From NCBI GenBank assembly GCA_022844165.1, contig JALHMH010000001.1:124001-188000 (forward strand): a stretch of 64,000 nt of DNA, written 5' to 3'. The position numbers and the translations under genes were made by a program. Source of the stretch: Lysobacterales bacterium. Its GTDB lineage: Bacteria > Pseudomonadota > Gammaproteobacteria > Xanthomonadales > SZUA-5. The number at the start of each line of letters is the position of its first letter. Positions within the stretch are counted from its first letter, which is position 1. This document shows, one piece after another, positions 44,405 through 54,065 of this stretch. The notes under the pieces were generated by a model, which searched no databases, was not told the origin of the DNA, and worked only from the letters and a program-made list of their open reading frames with translations.

Positions 44405-46807
44405 TCAGTCAAGGATCAACCGAGCTGCCATCGTGCAGGGAATCCCCATGTAATAAACGAGTCGTTGCAGCACTTCGAGCGCGTTGCGTACGCTTGATGC
44501 GTGCCCTCGTGCGCCCAGGAACGTCGCGATCGCAGCCGCCTCGCACAAGCAACGCAGCGCGGCGGCGAATAACATCATCCCGAGCGACCACGACGCCCAC
44601 CAGATCGTCAATCCCGTCAGATACGCCCACGCACCGTAGGTGTAGTACTCGCCAAAGACGCTGCCAAAGGCGATCACCTGGTGGAGTCGGAACGCCACCA
44701 GCGCCGGCAGAAGCGGAAACAACGCGAACTTGACGATGGCATGGTCGAGCCAGCGGTGCCGAGCGGCGGCACGCTGCTGCGCATACAGCGAAAGTTGGCA
44801 GTGACGTGTCGTTACGCTGATCCCCGCGGAATTCAGCGCCGCAATCAAAGCCAGTGGATCGCGCATCTCAAGCGGAAATGTCCGCCCGGCGCTCAGGCGA
44901 AGCGTGACGCCGAAGCCCGGCGCCGGCCAGCGCCATGGCTGCAAAGTCGCAATGGCGGGTAACGGTATTTCGATGCGCTGACCACGTTGTTGCAGCAGCA
45001 GCGTGTTGCCATCGATTCGGGCCTGAAATGTGTTCGCAGCGCGAATGACGTGCGCAGCGAGAAGCGGCGCCAGTACGAGCCATGCGTAAGCCTGCAGCTG
45101 CCCGAGCGAATACACCTGGAATCCGTCGCGCAGCATGGCTGCCAACAGCCATAGCAAGCCGATGAGCGCGATGCACTGAAGCAAGACCACACCGCCCCGG
45201 AGGACGCCGGGCAATACCGCACCGTGCAGATCTGGCCTGTACCGCCTGCGTTGTGGCCACCACGCGGCTGCGCCAAGCGCCAGAAGTAGCAAGCTCGCCG
45301 CACCGCCGAGCCAATCGCCCCAGCGGACCATCAGGGTGACTGGTGGATTGCGGATCGGCACCGCACCCCCCAGAACTGCCTGATCGCCAATCGCGGCGCT
45401 GGCCAGGACTTCGCCACTAGGATCGACGAATGCGGTCAACCCGTTGGTGGTCACGCGCAATTGCGGCAAGCGAGTCTCGATGCTGCGAAAAATCGCCACC
45501 CAAAGGTGCAGGGTGGCACCCTCGCTGCTGGCGCTGAACCAGGCATCGTTGGACAGACTGATCAGTGCTTGTGCGCCGAGGCGCGCGGCGTCGAGCGCCA
45601 ATTCTGGATGCACATCGTCCAGGCAGATCAGCGGCGCAATTTGCAGCTCGCCGTTTGGCGCGCGCAGCGGGAATACGCGTGCGCCATCGCCGCGTCGCCA
45701 GGAACCCGCCCAGGGAAACGCGGCGCGAAACCTCGGTCCGTCGAGCCAACCGGGCACAAATTCGGTGAGCGGAAATGGATGAGTTTTTCGATAGCGCCCC
45801 ACGATTCCGGTCGCGTCCAGCAGCACGGCACTGTTGTATTCACCGAGCGTATCGACCTCGTAACTTCCAAACAGCAGCGGCACGCCAGTCGAATCCACGA
45901 ATCGCCGGATTTCCGCATCGAAGTCTGCGCCTTCCGTGCTGCGTGGTTGATCGAAGGTTGTTGGGTAAACAGTTTCCGACCATAGCAGCGCCTGCGCGCC
46001 GTTTTTTTCGATCGCATCGCGAGACAATTCGAAGTGCCTGTCGAGTACGCGGCGCACCACCCCATAGGTGCCGAGCGTTTCGCGTTGGCGTTCGTAGTCC
46101 ACCAAATTGGATTGCACCATAGCGATGCGGATCCATGGCGTCGGTTCCGCGAATGCCTGCTGCAGTTGCGATAAGCGCCAATGCCCGTAAGCCCACATCG
46201 TCATCGGTACCAACGCAGCGCATGTCGCCCAGGCCGTCGCACTGCGCCAAGTGCGAATGGCCAGTATGGAACGGGCGGCAGCGTCGTTGGTGATCAACAG
46301 CAAGGCCGTGATCGCCGCAACGCCGCCCAGATCCGCGATCTGGCGCAGCGCGGTCGCGGTCGCAAGCCCATGACCCAGACTGTCGCCCAGGAGCTTTGGC
46401 CACCACCACTCGCAGGCGATCCATGCGCTCGCTCCAGCGATGCCGGCGATGGCTGCCCCGTAGCGGCGCCTAGCCGCGTTGCGCAACGTTGCGAAGGCCA
46501 GGAACTGTGGTTGCATCAGCGGCGCAAGAAAAATCAGCGACGCGGTTGCAAGGCCACCGCCGATGCCAGTGAAGTTGCCGACGGCAATGCCAAACCAGCT
46601 GAACACCGCCGCCACGAACGCCATACTCATCAAGACGCCGGATAACAACGCGGCGCGCCAACCGAGTCGCTCCAAGGTCAGGAGCCAAGGCACCAGCGCG
46701 ACGAATCCCAAAAGCGGCGATGTTCCACGCGCATACCAAAACAGCAGCAATCCGCTGCCAAGAACGCCGACTACAACTGAGCCGGCGATTCGCAGGCGCG
46801 CAATCAA
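44405..46807 (-). CDS. Apolipoprotein N-acyltransferase-like protein with C-terminal extension
   Basis: 800 aa. The first 500 residues look like Lnt: about six to eight membrane helices, then a nitrilase/CN-hydrolase domain with E278 (LLWSETVYPT), K341 (YRKTHPFPL) and C395 (ICLDDVHPE), the Glu-Lys-Cys triad of Lnt. From about 500 to 800 there is an extension with more membrane helices (LLLLALGAAAWW, LLQCIALIGLLWLLAAM) and a soluble DUF-like segment (RIDGNTLLLQQRGQRIEIPL), not usual for Lnt (about 510 aa). It could acylate lipoproteins or have another acyl substrate. TTG start overlaps the upstream stop (46804-46807). Confidence 0.75.
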   Translation of the reverse strand: MIARLRIAGSVVVGVLGSGLLLFWYARGTSPLLGFVALVPWLLTLERLGWRAALLSGVLMSMAFVAAVFSWFGIAVGNFTGIGGGLATASLIFLAPLMQPQFLAFATLRNAARRRYGAAIAGIAGASAWIACEWWWPKLLGDSLGHGLATATALRQIADLGGVAAITALLLITNDAAARSILAIRTWRSATAWATCAALVPMTMWAYGHWRLSQLQQAFAEPTPWIRIAMVQSNLVDYERQRETLGTYGVVRRVLDRHFELSRDAIEKNGAQALLWSETVYPTTFDQPRSTEGADFDAEIRRFVDSTGVPLLFGSYEVDTLGEYNSAVLLDATGIVGRYRKTHPFPLTEFVPGWLDGPRFRAAFPWAGSWRRGDGARVFPLRAPNGELQIAPLICLDDVHPELALDAARLGAQALISLSNDAWFSASSEGATLHLWVAIFRSIETRLPQLRVTTNGLTAFVDPSGEVLASAAIGDQAVLGGAVPIRNPPVTLMVRWGDWLGGAASLLLLALGAAAWWPQRRRYRPDLHGAVLPGVLRGGVVLLQCIALIGLLWLLAAMLRDGFQVYSLGQLQAYAWLVLAPLLAAHVIRAANTFQARIDGNTLLLQQRGQRIEIPLPAIATLQPWRWPAPGFGVTLRLSAGRTFPLEMRDPLALIAALNSAGISVTTRHCQLSLYAQQRAAARHRWLDHAIVKFALFPLLPALVAFRLHQVIAFGSVFGEYYTYGAWAYLTGLTIWWASWSLGMMLFAAALRCLCEAAAIATFLGARGHASSVRNALEVLQRLVYYMGIPCTMAARLILD

Positions 46808-47463
46808 CCCACTGGCGGCAGCGCGATCTGCCGGATCGGAAGACCAGGTGGCGCCAGATGTGCCGGCACGATGCGGTCCTCCGGGATCGGAATCAGATTG
46901 CCCGCGGCATCTCGAAGCACCGCATCGGGCGCATACATGAGAATCGGCTCGATCGGTTCGCCTTCATCGGTGACCTGATGGTGCCGCACATACCCTGGTG
47001 GCAGAGGAAATTCGGGCGGGACCGCAATACCGATCATCAATGGTACCGTGCCAGGAGGATTGAAAGCCGCGATGCCTTCGGTTTCCCCGGTCGCACGCAA
47101 GGCTCGAATCAACTCGCCGCCGGTAGGTACTGGATCGCCCGGCGAAAAGTAGCTGGCGATGTCGTTTGCATCACCGGTACGCCACTCGGCGGCGGGTTCA
47201 GCGGCCTGTTGTGGCGCAACGATGGGCTGCGGTGCAGGTTGTGCCGCAATGGCGGCATCCACCGTGATCTCGTTGGATGCTGCGGGCGTTGCGATTTGAA
47301 CCACGCCGGACTCGGCTGGCGGGATAGGGCTGGACCTGCGTTTCTGCATCGTCAGTGTCGCCGCGACTGCCAACGCGATAAACACCAGAACGATCGATGC
47401 CAGCGCGAATGGGCGCAAACCCGGCTCGCGCACGATGCGTACGCCGTCCGGGTCAGCACTCAC
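46804..47463 (-). CDS. Single-pass membrane protein of unknown function
   Basis: 219 aa. A membrane helix at about 20-40 (FALASIVLVFIALAVAATL) is followed by a Pro/Ala-rich linker and a C-terminal part with many prolines (IGIAVPPEFPLPPGYVRHHQV, PAHLAPPGLPIRQIALPPVG). It is translated immediately before the Lnt-like gene with a 4-bp overlap, so the two may work together. No family recognised. Confidence 0.65.
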   Translation of the reverse strand: MSADPDGVRIVREPGLRPFALASIVLVFIALAVAATLTMQKRRSSPIPPAESGVVQIATPAASNEITVDAAIAAQPAPQPIVAPQQAAEPAAEWRTGDANDIASYFSPGDPVPTGGELIRALRATGETEGIAAFNPPGTVPLMIGIAVPPEFPLPPGYVRHHQVTDEGEPIEPILMYAPDAVLRDAAGNLIPIPEDRIVPAHLAPPGLPIRQIALPPVG

Positions 47464-47606
47464 CGTCTACCTCTGCCATCCGAATCGCCCATGCCAGCAT
47501 GGAGATGCGCGTCGATTGAGGGCGACGGAGGCGCCGCCACAGGGGCAGCGCCTTCGTCGAAGAGCGCAAAGTTGCAGACACATCAATGCGCAACTGGTTG
47601 CCGGCG

Positions 47607-48680
47607 CTAAGGGCTCGCCGGGTTGTATACCGAAATCGCCCAGCCCATTCGCTCATGGCCGAACTGGTTCCAAATCGGGCTCTTGCCATTGCTGAAGCTG
47701 CTGTACCGCGGTGCGCCGCTGCCCGTGCTGCCGCCCCACAATCCGGCCGAAACCGTGCCACCGGTGAATGTCGGGTGGGTGTCGTCCGATTGAATGTAGT
47801 CGAAACTGCTCGATGCGCTGACAAATTTGGTGTTGGCATCGCGGAGGGTCGAACGCAGCGTAACTGAAATGCGATTGACGTAACTGGCCTCGGATTCGCC
47901 CGCCACATAACGCAGCGCTTCGGCGTCGACTTGGCCATCGCCGTTGCTGTCGTGGTCGGCGCCCATGTACTGCGCAAAACTGTCGGCGCATTGGAAACCC
48001 TTCTGGCGAGCGTATTCGCACATCCAGTAGTTCATGGTGGCGATGGCCGGCAGGAATCGATCGCGCAGATTGACCGTTGCGCCGGTTGCTGAGTCGCGGC
48101 AAGAGCTCTGCACGTTGTCGGCGTTATAGCCAGGGTAGTACAGGTTCGAAATGACCTTGAGTCGTGTATTCGGATGGGCGTTCGTATTGATGTAGTCCAT
48201 CGCAGCGGCGACATAGGTCTTGCAGTTATTCACCGCCGTCGCCAATCCGCTGTAATTGCAGGTGCCGGACTGTCCCTTGAACGCCGAGCGTGCCTGCAAG
48301 CCATCGTTGCCGCACATTTCGAAGGTCACAACCCGCGTCGCCGCATTTTGCATGTACGAACGCTCGTTGACGATCTTGCTTTGGTAAACGTCCGAGGCCA
48401 CGGCCCCCGATTTGGCGCGGCGAATGCTCTCAATGTCGGCGTTCCATCTGGCCGACAAATACTCGGCATCGACCGTCGGCGCGGCGTAACGAGCAGCGTT
48501 GCTGATCGAGCCGTTGTAGCCGGCGTAAATCGAATCGCCATAGGCGACAATGCGATACTTGGCTGTCGTGCCAGATCGGTCGACGGTCCAGGACACATTT
48601 TGATTCAAGGTATTGGCCATGGCATGGCCGCCCAAAACGAGCAACAGCGCCAAGGCGCCGCCTTTCGATGCAGTGTTCAT
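47607..48680 (-). CDS. Secreted SGNH/GDSL-type hydrolase
   Basis: 357 aa with a signal peptide (MNTASKGGALALLLVLGGHAMA). Block I GDS with S50 in VAYGDSIYAGYNG, block III C-G-N-D in TFEMCGNDG, and the C-terminal D-x-x-H in DDTHPTF are all visible, so the esterase/lipase machinery is intact. It also carries an EF-hand-like loop DHDSNGDGQVDAE, suggesting calcium binding. A start at 48680 follows GGAGG by 4 nt. Substrate unknown. Confidence 0.85.
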   Translation of the reverse strand: MNTASKGGALALLLVLGGHAMANTLNQNVSWTVDRSGTTAKYRIVAYGDSIYAGYNGSISNAARYAAPTVDAEYLSARWNADIESIRRAKSGAVASDVYQSKIVNERSYMQNAATRVVTFEMCGNDGLQARSAFKGQSGTCNYSGLATAVNNCKTYVAAAMDYINTNAHPNTRLKVISNLYYPGYNADNVQSSCRDSATGATVNLRDRFLPAIATMNYWMCEYARQKGFQCADSFAQYMGADHDSNGDGQVDAEALRYVAGESEASYVNRISVTLRSTLRDANTKFVSASSSFDYIQSDDTHPTFTGGTVSAGLWGGSTGSGAPRYSSFSNGKSPIWNQFGHERMGWAISVYNPASP

Positions 48681-49043
48681 ACTCCTCCCAGATGAACGAT
48701 GGGAAAGACCGGTTGATCCTTGCGTGATTGGCATGGCGCCGTGTCGAGGCTTCCCCCCATGCCGGCGCGAACGCTACGCGCGCAGTGGCTGCCAGGTCAA
48801 CAACCGAAACGTACTTTGGCGTATTGAAGTGCGCGGCGAGGTCTGTTGCGCTGCGTCATGCGACGAATGGCAATGCTGTCGACGTCAAACTGTTCGTCAG
48901 TAAGGCCAGGATGCGCGCTGAACCGGCGCGGTTTGAGCAACCATCAGCGTGTAGGGCCGACGGCTGCTTTGCGGTGCCGGCTTCCTTGCCCGCTCGTCGC
49001 GGTCATTCAAACCGCTTCCTGGCAGATCCTGCACCGCAACAAT
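48681..49043. other. Intergenic region, nothing recognised
   Basis: 363 bp between the GDSL hydrolase start and the end of the hotdog gene. I see no gene, RNA, repeat or clear terminator in it. Confidence 0.5.
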
Positions 49044-49508
49044 TCATGCTTTCGAGGGACTGATATACATCGTAACTTTTGCGTCAAAAACGATTTCACC
49101 GCGCGAATCGCGCACTTCAACGGTGCAAATCCGGTCCGCGCCGCTGCCGATCTCGCCGATCGAATCCAGGGTGCCAGAGGCGAACATACGGCCGTTCGCC
49201 TTTTTCAAATAGCGCACCGTCATGCCTTTGGGAATCCAGCGAATTCCCGGCGTCATGGCCGCATCTGTGGCGAGGCCTGCGCAAAACTCGGCGAGGTTGC
49301 ACAACGCGATGGCATGTACGGTACCGATGTGGTTCTGTACCCGCCAGCGATGGCGAATCGTGGCGTCACACACGCCCGGTTCCAAACGCACCAACAATGG
49401 CGCAATGCTGCGAAAGTAGGGCGCTCGAAATCCGATCAGCTGCGATGCGAGCCAGCGCCCGAAGGCGCTGGTGCCCAACTGGCGGTGGAGTTTAAGTGCG
49501 GCGCTCAC
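49044..49508 (-). CDS. DUF4442 / hotdog-fold thioesterase-like protein
   Basis: 154 aa. The hotdog-type sequence NHIGTVHAIALCNLAEFCAGLATDAAM with later IPKGMTVRYLKKANG fits the DUF4442 family, which is often found with fatty-acid genes. It may hydrolyse or bind acyl-CoA. The GTG start overlaps the fadE stop by 4 bp (49505-49508), so it is co-translated with FadE. Confidence 0.85.
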   Translation of the reverse strand: MSAALKLHRQLGTSAFGRWLASQLIGFRAPYFRSIAPLLVRLEPGVCDATIRHRWRVQNHIGTVHAIALCNLAEFCAGLATDAAMTPGIRWIPKGMTVRYLKKANGRMFASGTLDSIGEIGSGADRICTVEVRDSRGEIVFDAKVTMYISPSKA

Positions 49509-51982
49509 GCGGCGCTCTTCAGGTGCGGTCGCTGTGGGTCACGGGCTTTCCCGGCGACCAGATCGGCCGTGTCGAACTCATCCACGGCGATGATGTCGGC
49601 GGTGAGTTGCCGTGCGCGTTCCAACTGCGTACGCTCGTCCGCGGCGATCACGCCGTATTGCACGGCTTGCTGCAACTGCTGGTCGATGTCCAGTGCCTGG
49701 ATTGTCCCGGCCTTAACCGCTTTGGCGACCTTGCGTTCGATCGGTTCGGCTTCGATGACCACTTTCAGTGCCGCATCGATTTTGCCGACCTCGTTGAACG
49801 CGCTCGGCGTTAGATAACAGAACTCTGCGAGGCGATCGCGGGCTTCGTTAGGGTACATCAGCAGTGTGGCCACACGACGGCCCAGGCGATCGCTCGGCGC
49901 ATTTTCCAATCGTCCCAGCGGAAACACCAGTGCGCGCAACACCCACGCGACCGGGCGCACCGGGAAATTGCGCAACACGCCGTCGAGCGCGGTTTGAATT
50001 TTCGCGATGCTGTCGTGAAACGCCCAGGCCAACAACGGCCGATCGAGCTCAGGTCGACCTTGATCCTCGAAGCGCTTCAACATGCTGGATGCGATGTACA
50101 GCTGACTGAGGACATCGCCCAGGCGTGCAGAAATGCGTTCTTTCTGCTTCAGTTTGCCACCCAGAATCAACATCGACGTATCCGCCACCAGCGCCAGGGC
50201 TGCGCTGTATCGAGACAACTTGCGATAGAAGCGCCGCGTGTATCGATCCGCCCTGGGCGCGGTACCGATACGACTGTGGGTCAAGCCAAACAGCAGTGAA
50301 CGTGCAGCATTCGAGATAGCAAAGCCGACGTGCGCAAACAACGTGCGGTCGAAGGTTTTGAGGCGCTCTTCTGGGTGCGCGATGGTGGCCGACTGCATCA
50401 GTTTGAGCACGTAAGGGTGACAACGAATCGCACCCTGACCGAAGATAATCATGTTGCGCGTCAGGATGTTTGCGCCCTCGACTGTGACGCTGATCGGCGC
50501 ACCCTGCCAGGCACGGCCGAGATAGTTTTTCGGCCCGAGGATAATGGTCTTGCCGCCGTGGATATCCATCGCGTCCTGGACCACTTGCCTGCCGACCTCA
50601 GTGGCGTGGTACTTCGCGATCGCCGAAGGTACGGCTGGCTTCTCGCCCTGATCGACCGCGGCCGCAGTGGCCCGCGACAATGCAGTCACCGCGTAGGTCA
50701 ATCCACCGATGCGCGCCAGCGCTTCTTCGATACCTTCGAAACGTCCAATAGACATGCCGAATTGTTTGCGGATGCGGGCATAGGCGCCGGTGGCGAGCGC
50801 TCCGGCGCGCATCGCGCCTGCGGAACTCGATGGCAACGAAATGGCGCGGCCAACACTCAAACATTCGACCAGCATCCGCCAACCCTGGCCGGCGTAGGCT
50901 GCGCCGCCAATCAAGCGCTCGATCGGGATCAGAACGTTGGTGCCACGAATCGGACCGTTCTGGAACGGGATGTTGAGCGGCAGATGGCGCTTGCCGATCT
51001 CCATCCCTGGCGTGTCTCGAGGAATCAGCGCCAGAGTGATCCCGATGTCCTCTTTCTCGCCCAGCAGGTGCTGTGGATCGTGCAGGCGGAAAGCAAGGCC
51101 GATCACGGTCGCCACTGGCGCAAGCGTGATGTAGCGCTTCTCAAAATTCAGGCGCACTCCGATGGTCTCCACACCATCGATCATCTCCCGCACGACGACG
51201 CCATAGTCCGGGATTGAGGTCGCATCCGACCCGGCCCACGGGTTGGTCAAGCCGAAACACGGTATGTCGCGGCCGTCGGCCAGTCGCGGCAGATAGTGGC
51301 TCTTTTGCTCGTCGGTGCCGTAGTGCAACAGCAGCTCGGCGGGGCCAAGCGAGTTGGGGACCGCAACGGTCGAGGATAACGTCGGGCTGACACCTGCGAG
51401 TTTCTGCAATACCGCCGAATGTGCATGCGCAGAGAACTCCAGTCCACCGTAGCGTTTGGGAATGATCATCCCGAAGAATTTGTGGGTCTTGAGGAACTCC
51501 CAAATCCGCGGCGGAAGGTCGTTGCGCTCGTGTGTGATTTCCCAGTCGTTGACCATGGCGCAGACCTCTTCCACCGGTCCTGCCAAAAAGTTGAGCTCAT
51601 CGCGTGTCAAATGTGGCGCAGGGGCTTTGAGCAATTTTGACCATCGTGGTCGACCACTGAACAGCTCGCCTTCGAATCCAACGGTGCCGGCCTCGAGGGC
51701 GACGCGTTCGGTTTCCGACAACTGCGGCGCAATTTTGATGTACATGTCGAGGGCCAGCTGCGAGATCAACTTCGTTCGCAGCGGTGCATAGTTCAGTACC
51801 ACTGCGGTGCCGAGAAAGGCGGCCCAGCACAAGCCCAGCGTCACCCAGTCTGCGCCACTGTAGAGCGAGGCGATCAAGAGCGCGCCAGCGGAAAGCGCGG
51901 TCCAAGGTCTTAGCCCAAGTCGTGCGTACGCACAACCGATGCCGACGAGAAGCAGTGAAAGCAGTGGAATCAGGGATAACAT
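49505..51982 (-). CDS. fadE: Acyl-CoA dehydrogenase FadE
   Basis: 825 aa, close to E. coli FadE (814). Two or three N-terminal membrane helices (LSLIPLLSLLLVGIGCAYA) are followed by the acyl-CoA dehydrogenase fold (FGMIIPKRYGGLEFSAHAHSAVLQKLAG, PCFGLTNPWAGSDATSIPDYG, VEGANILTRNMIIFGQGAIRCHP) and the DUF1974 C-terminal domain. It catalyses the first oxidation step of fatty-acid beta-oxidation using FAD. Start ATG at 51982. Shares an overlap with the DUF4442 gene. Confidence 0.95.
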   Translation of the reverse strand: MLSLIPLLSLLLVGIGCAYARLGLRPWTALSAGALLIASLYSGADWVTLGLCWAAFLGTAVVLNYAPLRTKLISQLALDMYIKIAPQLSETERVALEAGTVGFEGELFSGRPRWSKLLKAPAPHLTRDELNFLAGPVEEVCAMVNDWEITHERNDLPPRIWEFLKTHKFFGMIIPKRYGGLEFSAHAHSAVLQKLAGVSPTLSSTVAVPNSLGPAELLLHYGTDEQKSHYLPRLADGRDIPCFGLTNPWAGSDATSIPDYGVVVREMIDGVETIGVRLNFEKRYITLAPVATVIGLAFRLHDPQHLLGEKEDIGITLALIPRDTPGMEIGKRHLPLNIPFQNGPIRGTNVLIPIERLIGGAAYAGQGWRMLVECLSVGRAISLPSSSAGAMRAGALATGAYARIRKQFGMSIGRFEGIEEALARIGGLTYAVTALSRATAAAVDQGEKPAVPSAIAKYHATEVGRQVVQDAMDIHGGKTIILGPKNYLGRAWQGAPISVTVEGANILTRNMIIFGQGAIRCHPYVLKLMQSATIAHPEERLKTFDRTLFAHVGFAISNAARSLLFGLTHSRIGTAPRADRYTRRFYRKLSRYSAALALVADTSMLILGGKLKQKERISARLGDVLSQLYIASSMLKRFEDQGRPELDRPLLAWAFHDSIAKIQTALDGVLRNFPVRPVAWVLRALVFPLGRLENAPSDRLGRRVATLLMYPNEARDRLAEFCYLTPSAFNEVGKIDAALKVVIEAEPIERKVAKAVKAGTIQALDIDQQLQQAVQYGVIAADERTQLERARQLTADIIAVDEFDTADLVAGKARDPQRPHLKSAA

Positions 51983-52073
51983 GCAGTTCTCCGAACGAAA
52001 TCGGTGTGCTGGGGGGAGGTAACTTCGTGCCGTTGGTCGGCACGAAAATCTAAGTTGGAGACGATCGGTGCGC

Positions 52074-53012
52074 TCACCGGAATTGCTCCAAGAATCGAGC
52101 GATCTCGCGCGTAAATGCGTCGTTCCGATCGCCTACAACCATGTGCGTTGCGTCTTCGATTTGGACATGTTCGGCATGCGGGACGAGCTGCAGAAACTCG
52201 CCGATGGTTTGCCGGCTGACGACATCCGAGCGCCCGCCGCTCAGGAGTAGCAGCGGCACATCGACCTTCGCCGCAGCGGCTTGTAGGCGAGGGATGTAAC
52301 CGGCTGCCTCTTGAGCCACGCGATCCATCAATCGAGGATCCCAATGCCAACGCCAGCGACCGCCGACGGGCCGCAACTGCGTGCGCAATCGTTCCGGGTC
52401 CTTGCGTTCGCGGTGCGGCAAATAACGCGCCACTTCATCCGCCGCGTGCTGCAGGCTGTCGAATCCTTCTGGGTGGGCCGCCATGAAGGCTAAGATGCGG
52501 TTGACGCCGGCGCTTTCCCATCGTGGCGTGACATCGACCAGCACCATGGCACGGAATGGGCCGTTTTGAGACGAGCAAGCGTCTGCGTGTTCTCCGACGA
52601 CTCCTGCTCGATGCGTCGACGCCGGGGTGCCATCGGCCGTTGTCGCGCTTTGCGAAGCACGCTCGCCTTGCAGCAAGAGTCCCAGCAGGCCGCCCATCGA
52701 AGCGCCGATGAGAATTGACCCGGGATGATCGTCTGCCATCGCTCCCAGATCGTGGGCAAACTGCTCCAGTCTGTAATTCCCGCTGGGCAGCCAGTCCGAA
52801 TCGCCATGACCGCGACCATCGAGTGCCAGCCCGAACCAGCCCTGTTCGGCCATGCTCAAAGCACTGTTGCGCCAGGCTTGCCGATTCTGTCCAAAGCCAT
52901 GTGCGAAGATCAGCGGCGGATGACTTGGATCGCCGAAGGCTTCGACAGACAAAGCCAGCCCGTCGACCGTCGGCCGCTTCAGCAGCGTTGACGCTGTTGC
53001 AATCGAATCCAT
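52074..53012 (-). CDS. Alpha/beta-hydrolase
   Basis: 312 aa. Classic alpha/beta-hydrolase: PPLIFAHGFGQNRQAW, GWFGLALDGRGHGDSDW, the nucleophile elbow LIGASMGGLLGL, then LLLLSGGRSDVVSRQ with the acid and EDATHMVVGDRNDAF with the His. It is predicted to be an esterase or lactonase. It is divergent from the TetR gene at 53092, with a dyad between (53048-53061), so TetR control is likely. The start is placed at 53012 (MDSIATAST). Confidence 0.88.
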   Translation of the reverse strand: MDSIATASTLLKRPTVDGLALSVEAFGDPSHPPLIFAHGFGQNRQAWRNSALSMAEQGWFGLALDGRGHGDSDWLPSGNYRLEQFAHDLGAMADDHPGSILIGASMGGLLGLLLQGERASQSATTADGTPASTHRAGVVGEHADACSSQNGPFRAMVLVDVTPRWESAGVNRILAFMAAHPEGFDSLQHAADEVARYLPHRERKDPERLRTQLRPVGGRWRWHWDPRLMDRVAQEAAGYIPRLQAAAAKVDVPLLLLSGGRSDVVSRQTIGEFLQLVPHAEHVQIEDATHMVVGDRNDAFTREIARFLEQFR

Positions 53013-53047
53013 ACGCCCGAGTATGTTGACGCCGTGAAGTGCTGTCA

Positions 53048-53061
53048 ATACGCTTGCGTAT
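53048..53061. promoter_or_regulatory. Candidate TetR operator between hydrolase and TetR genes
   Basis: ATACGC-TT-GCGTAT, a perfect dyad of 6-bp arms with a 2-nt spacer, in the 79-bp gap between the divergent hydrolase and TetR-family genes. Confidence 0.5.
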
Positions 53062-53091
53062 GGAGTGCGTTCACGGGTCTTCTACGCAGTT

Positions 53092-53697
53092 ATGACAAAC
53101 ACCGAATTAGCCGAAGTCGAGAGTGTTGCCGACAAGCCCGAGCGTCAGCGCTTGTCCGCGCAGGATTGGGAAATTGCCGCGCTGGAGCTGATGGCAGAAG
53201 AGGGCGTTGCGGCGGTTGCCGTAGAGTCGCTCGCGCGTCGACTGGGCGTGACCAAGGGAAGTTTCTATTGGCACTTCAGTACGCGTGACGCGCTGATCGA
53301 GGCCGCGCTCAAGCGCTGGGAAGACACCGATAACCACAACACCATCGCCCGTGCCGAGCAAATCGAAAACCCCACCAGGCGCCTGCGCGAGCTGTTCCGC
53401 CAGACCAGTCGCGAAATGCGCTCGCACAAAATTTATGCTGCGCTGTTGAAGGCGGCTGACCATCCGGTCGTAGCGCCCGTCATGGAGCGTGTATCCAATG
53501 AGCGCATCGCCTATCTCGCGCGTGTGTTCGTGCAAGCTGGGATGCAGCCGGTCGATGCCGATCACCGTGCGCGCCTGACCTATTCGACCTACGTTGGCTT
53601 CCTGCAACTTGCCCTGCAGTTTCGCGCATCGCGTTTGAGTTCCGATGCGTTCGACGACTATGTCGGGCACGTGATCGACACTTTGGTCCCGAATTGA
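53092..53697 (+). CDS. TetR family transcriptional regulator
   Basis: About 201 aa. The N-terminal helix-turn-helix is recognisable from AALELMAEEGVAAVAVESLARRLGVTKGSFYWHFSTRDALIEAAL. The C-terminal ligand domain is helical. The ATG at 53092 is taken as start; a GTG at 53065 would add nine residues and lacks a ribosome site. It likely represses itself and the divergent alpha/beta-hydrolase in response to a small molecule. Confidence 0.9.
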   Translation: MTNTELAEVESVADKPERQRLSAQDWEIAALELMAEEGVAAVAVESLARRLGVTKGSFYWHFSTRDALIEAALKRWEDTDNHNTIARAEQIENPTRRLRELFRQTSREMRSHKIYAALLKAADHPVVAPVMERVSNERIAYLARVFVQAGMQPVDADHRARLTYSTYVGFLQLALQFRASRLSSDAFDDYVGHVIDTLVPN

Positions 53698-53795
53698 AGA
53701 TGTCGATGTTTTCGGCCCCCCGTTTGGCGGATCCGGCGAGATGACGGACGCCTTCGATTTCATCGAGGTGTATCCCGAGGACTCGATCGCGTCTT

Positions 53796-54065
53796 GTGTG
53801 CGGAGAATTCGATATTTCGATGCCTGTGGGCAGGACATCCTTGAGAGGTATGCAGCTGAACTCCATCTCTCTCGGCGATAGCGTGTGCGCACGCGAGCAG
53901 AACGTTGCGCACCTGATGATTGACGATGCGGCGTCTCTGTACGCGCGTTTGGTGGGAAGCAACGTCACGATCATCAAGGAAATTCGCGGCGCCGACTTCG
54001 GACTGACCTGCTTTGTCTTTGCTGATCCGGATGGCAATCGAATCGACGTTGGACAAATGCTCTGA
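53796..54065 (+). pseudogene. Glyoxalase/VOC-domain fragment
   Basis: About 89 codons readable from a GTG at 53796. The C-terminal half matches a VOC (glyoxalase-type) domain: NVAHLMIDDAASLYARLVGSNVTIIKEI, then FGLTCFVFADPDGNRIDVGQM. A full VOC protein needs about 30 more residues at the N-terminus. The upstream DNA reads in other frames only (a short frame begins at 53741), which suggests an indel or a degraded gene. Directly follows the TetR gene, so it may once have been regulated with it. Confidence 0.5.

Noticed and set aside
42697..44412. 571-codon antisense frame opposite the S9 peptidase
   Set aside because: Overlaps the whole peptidase gene on the other strand and shows no recognisable protein features.
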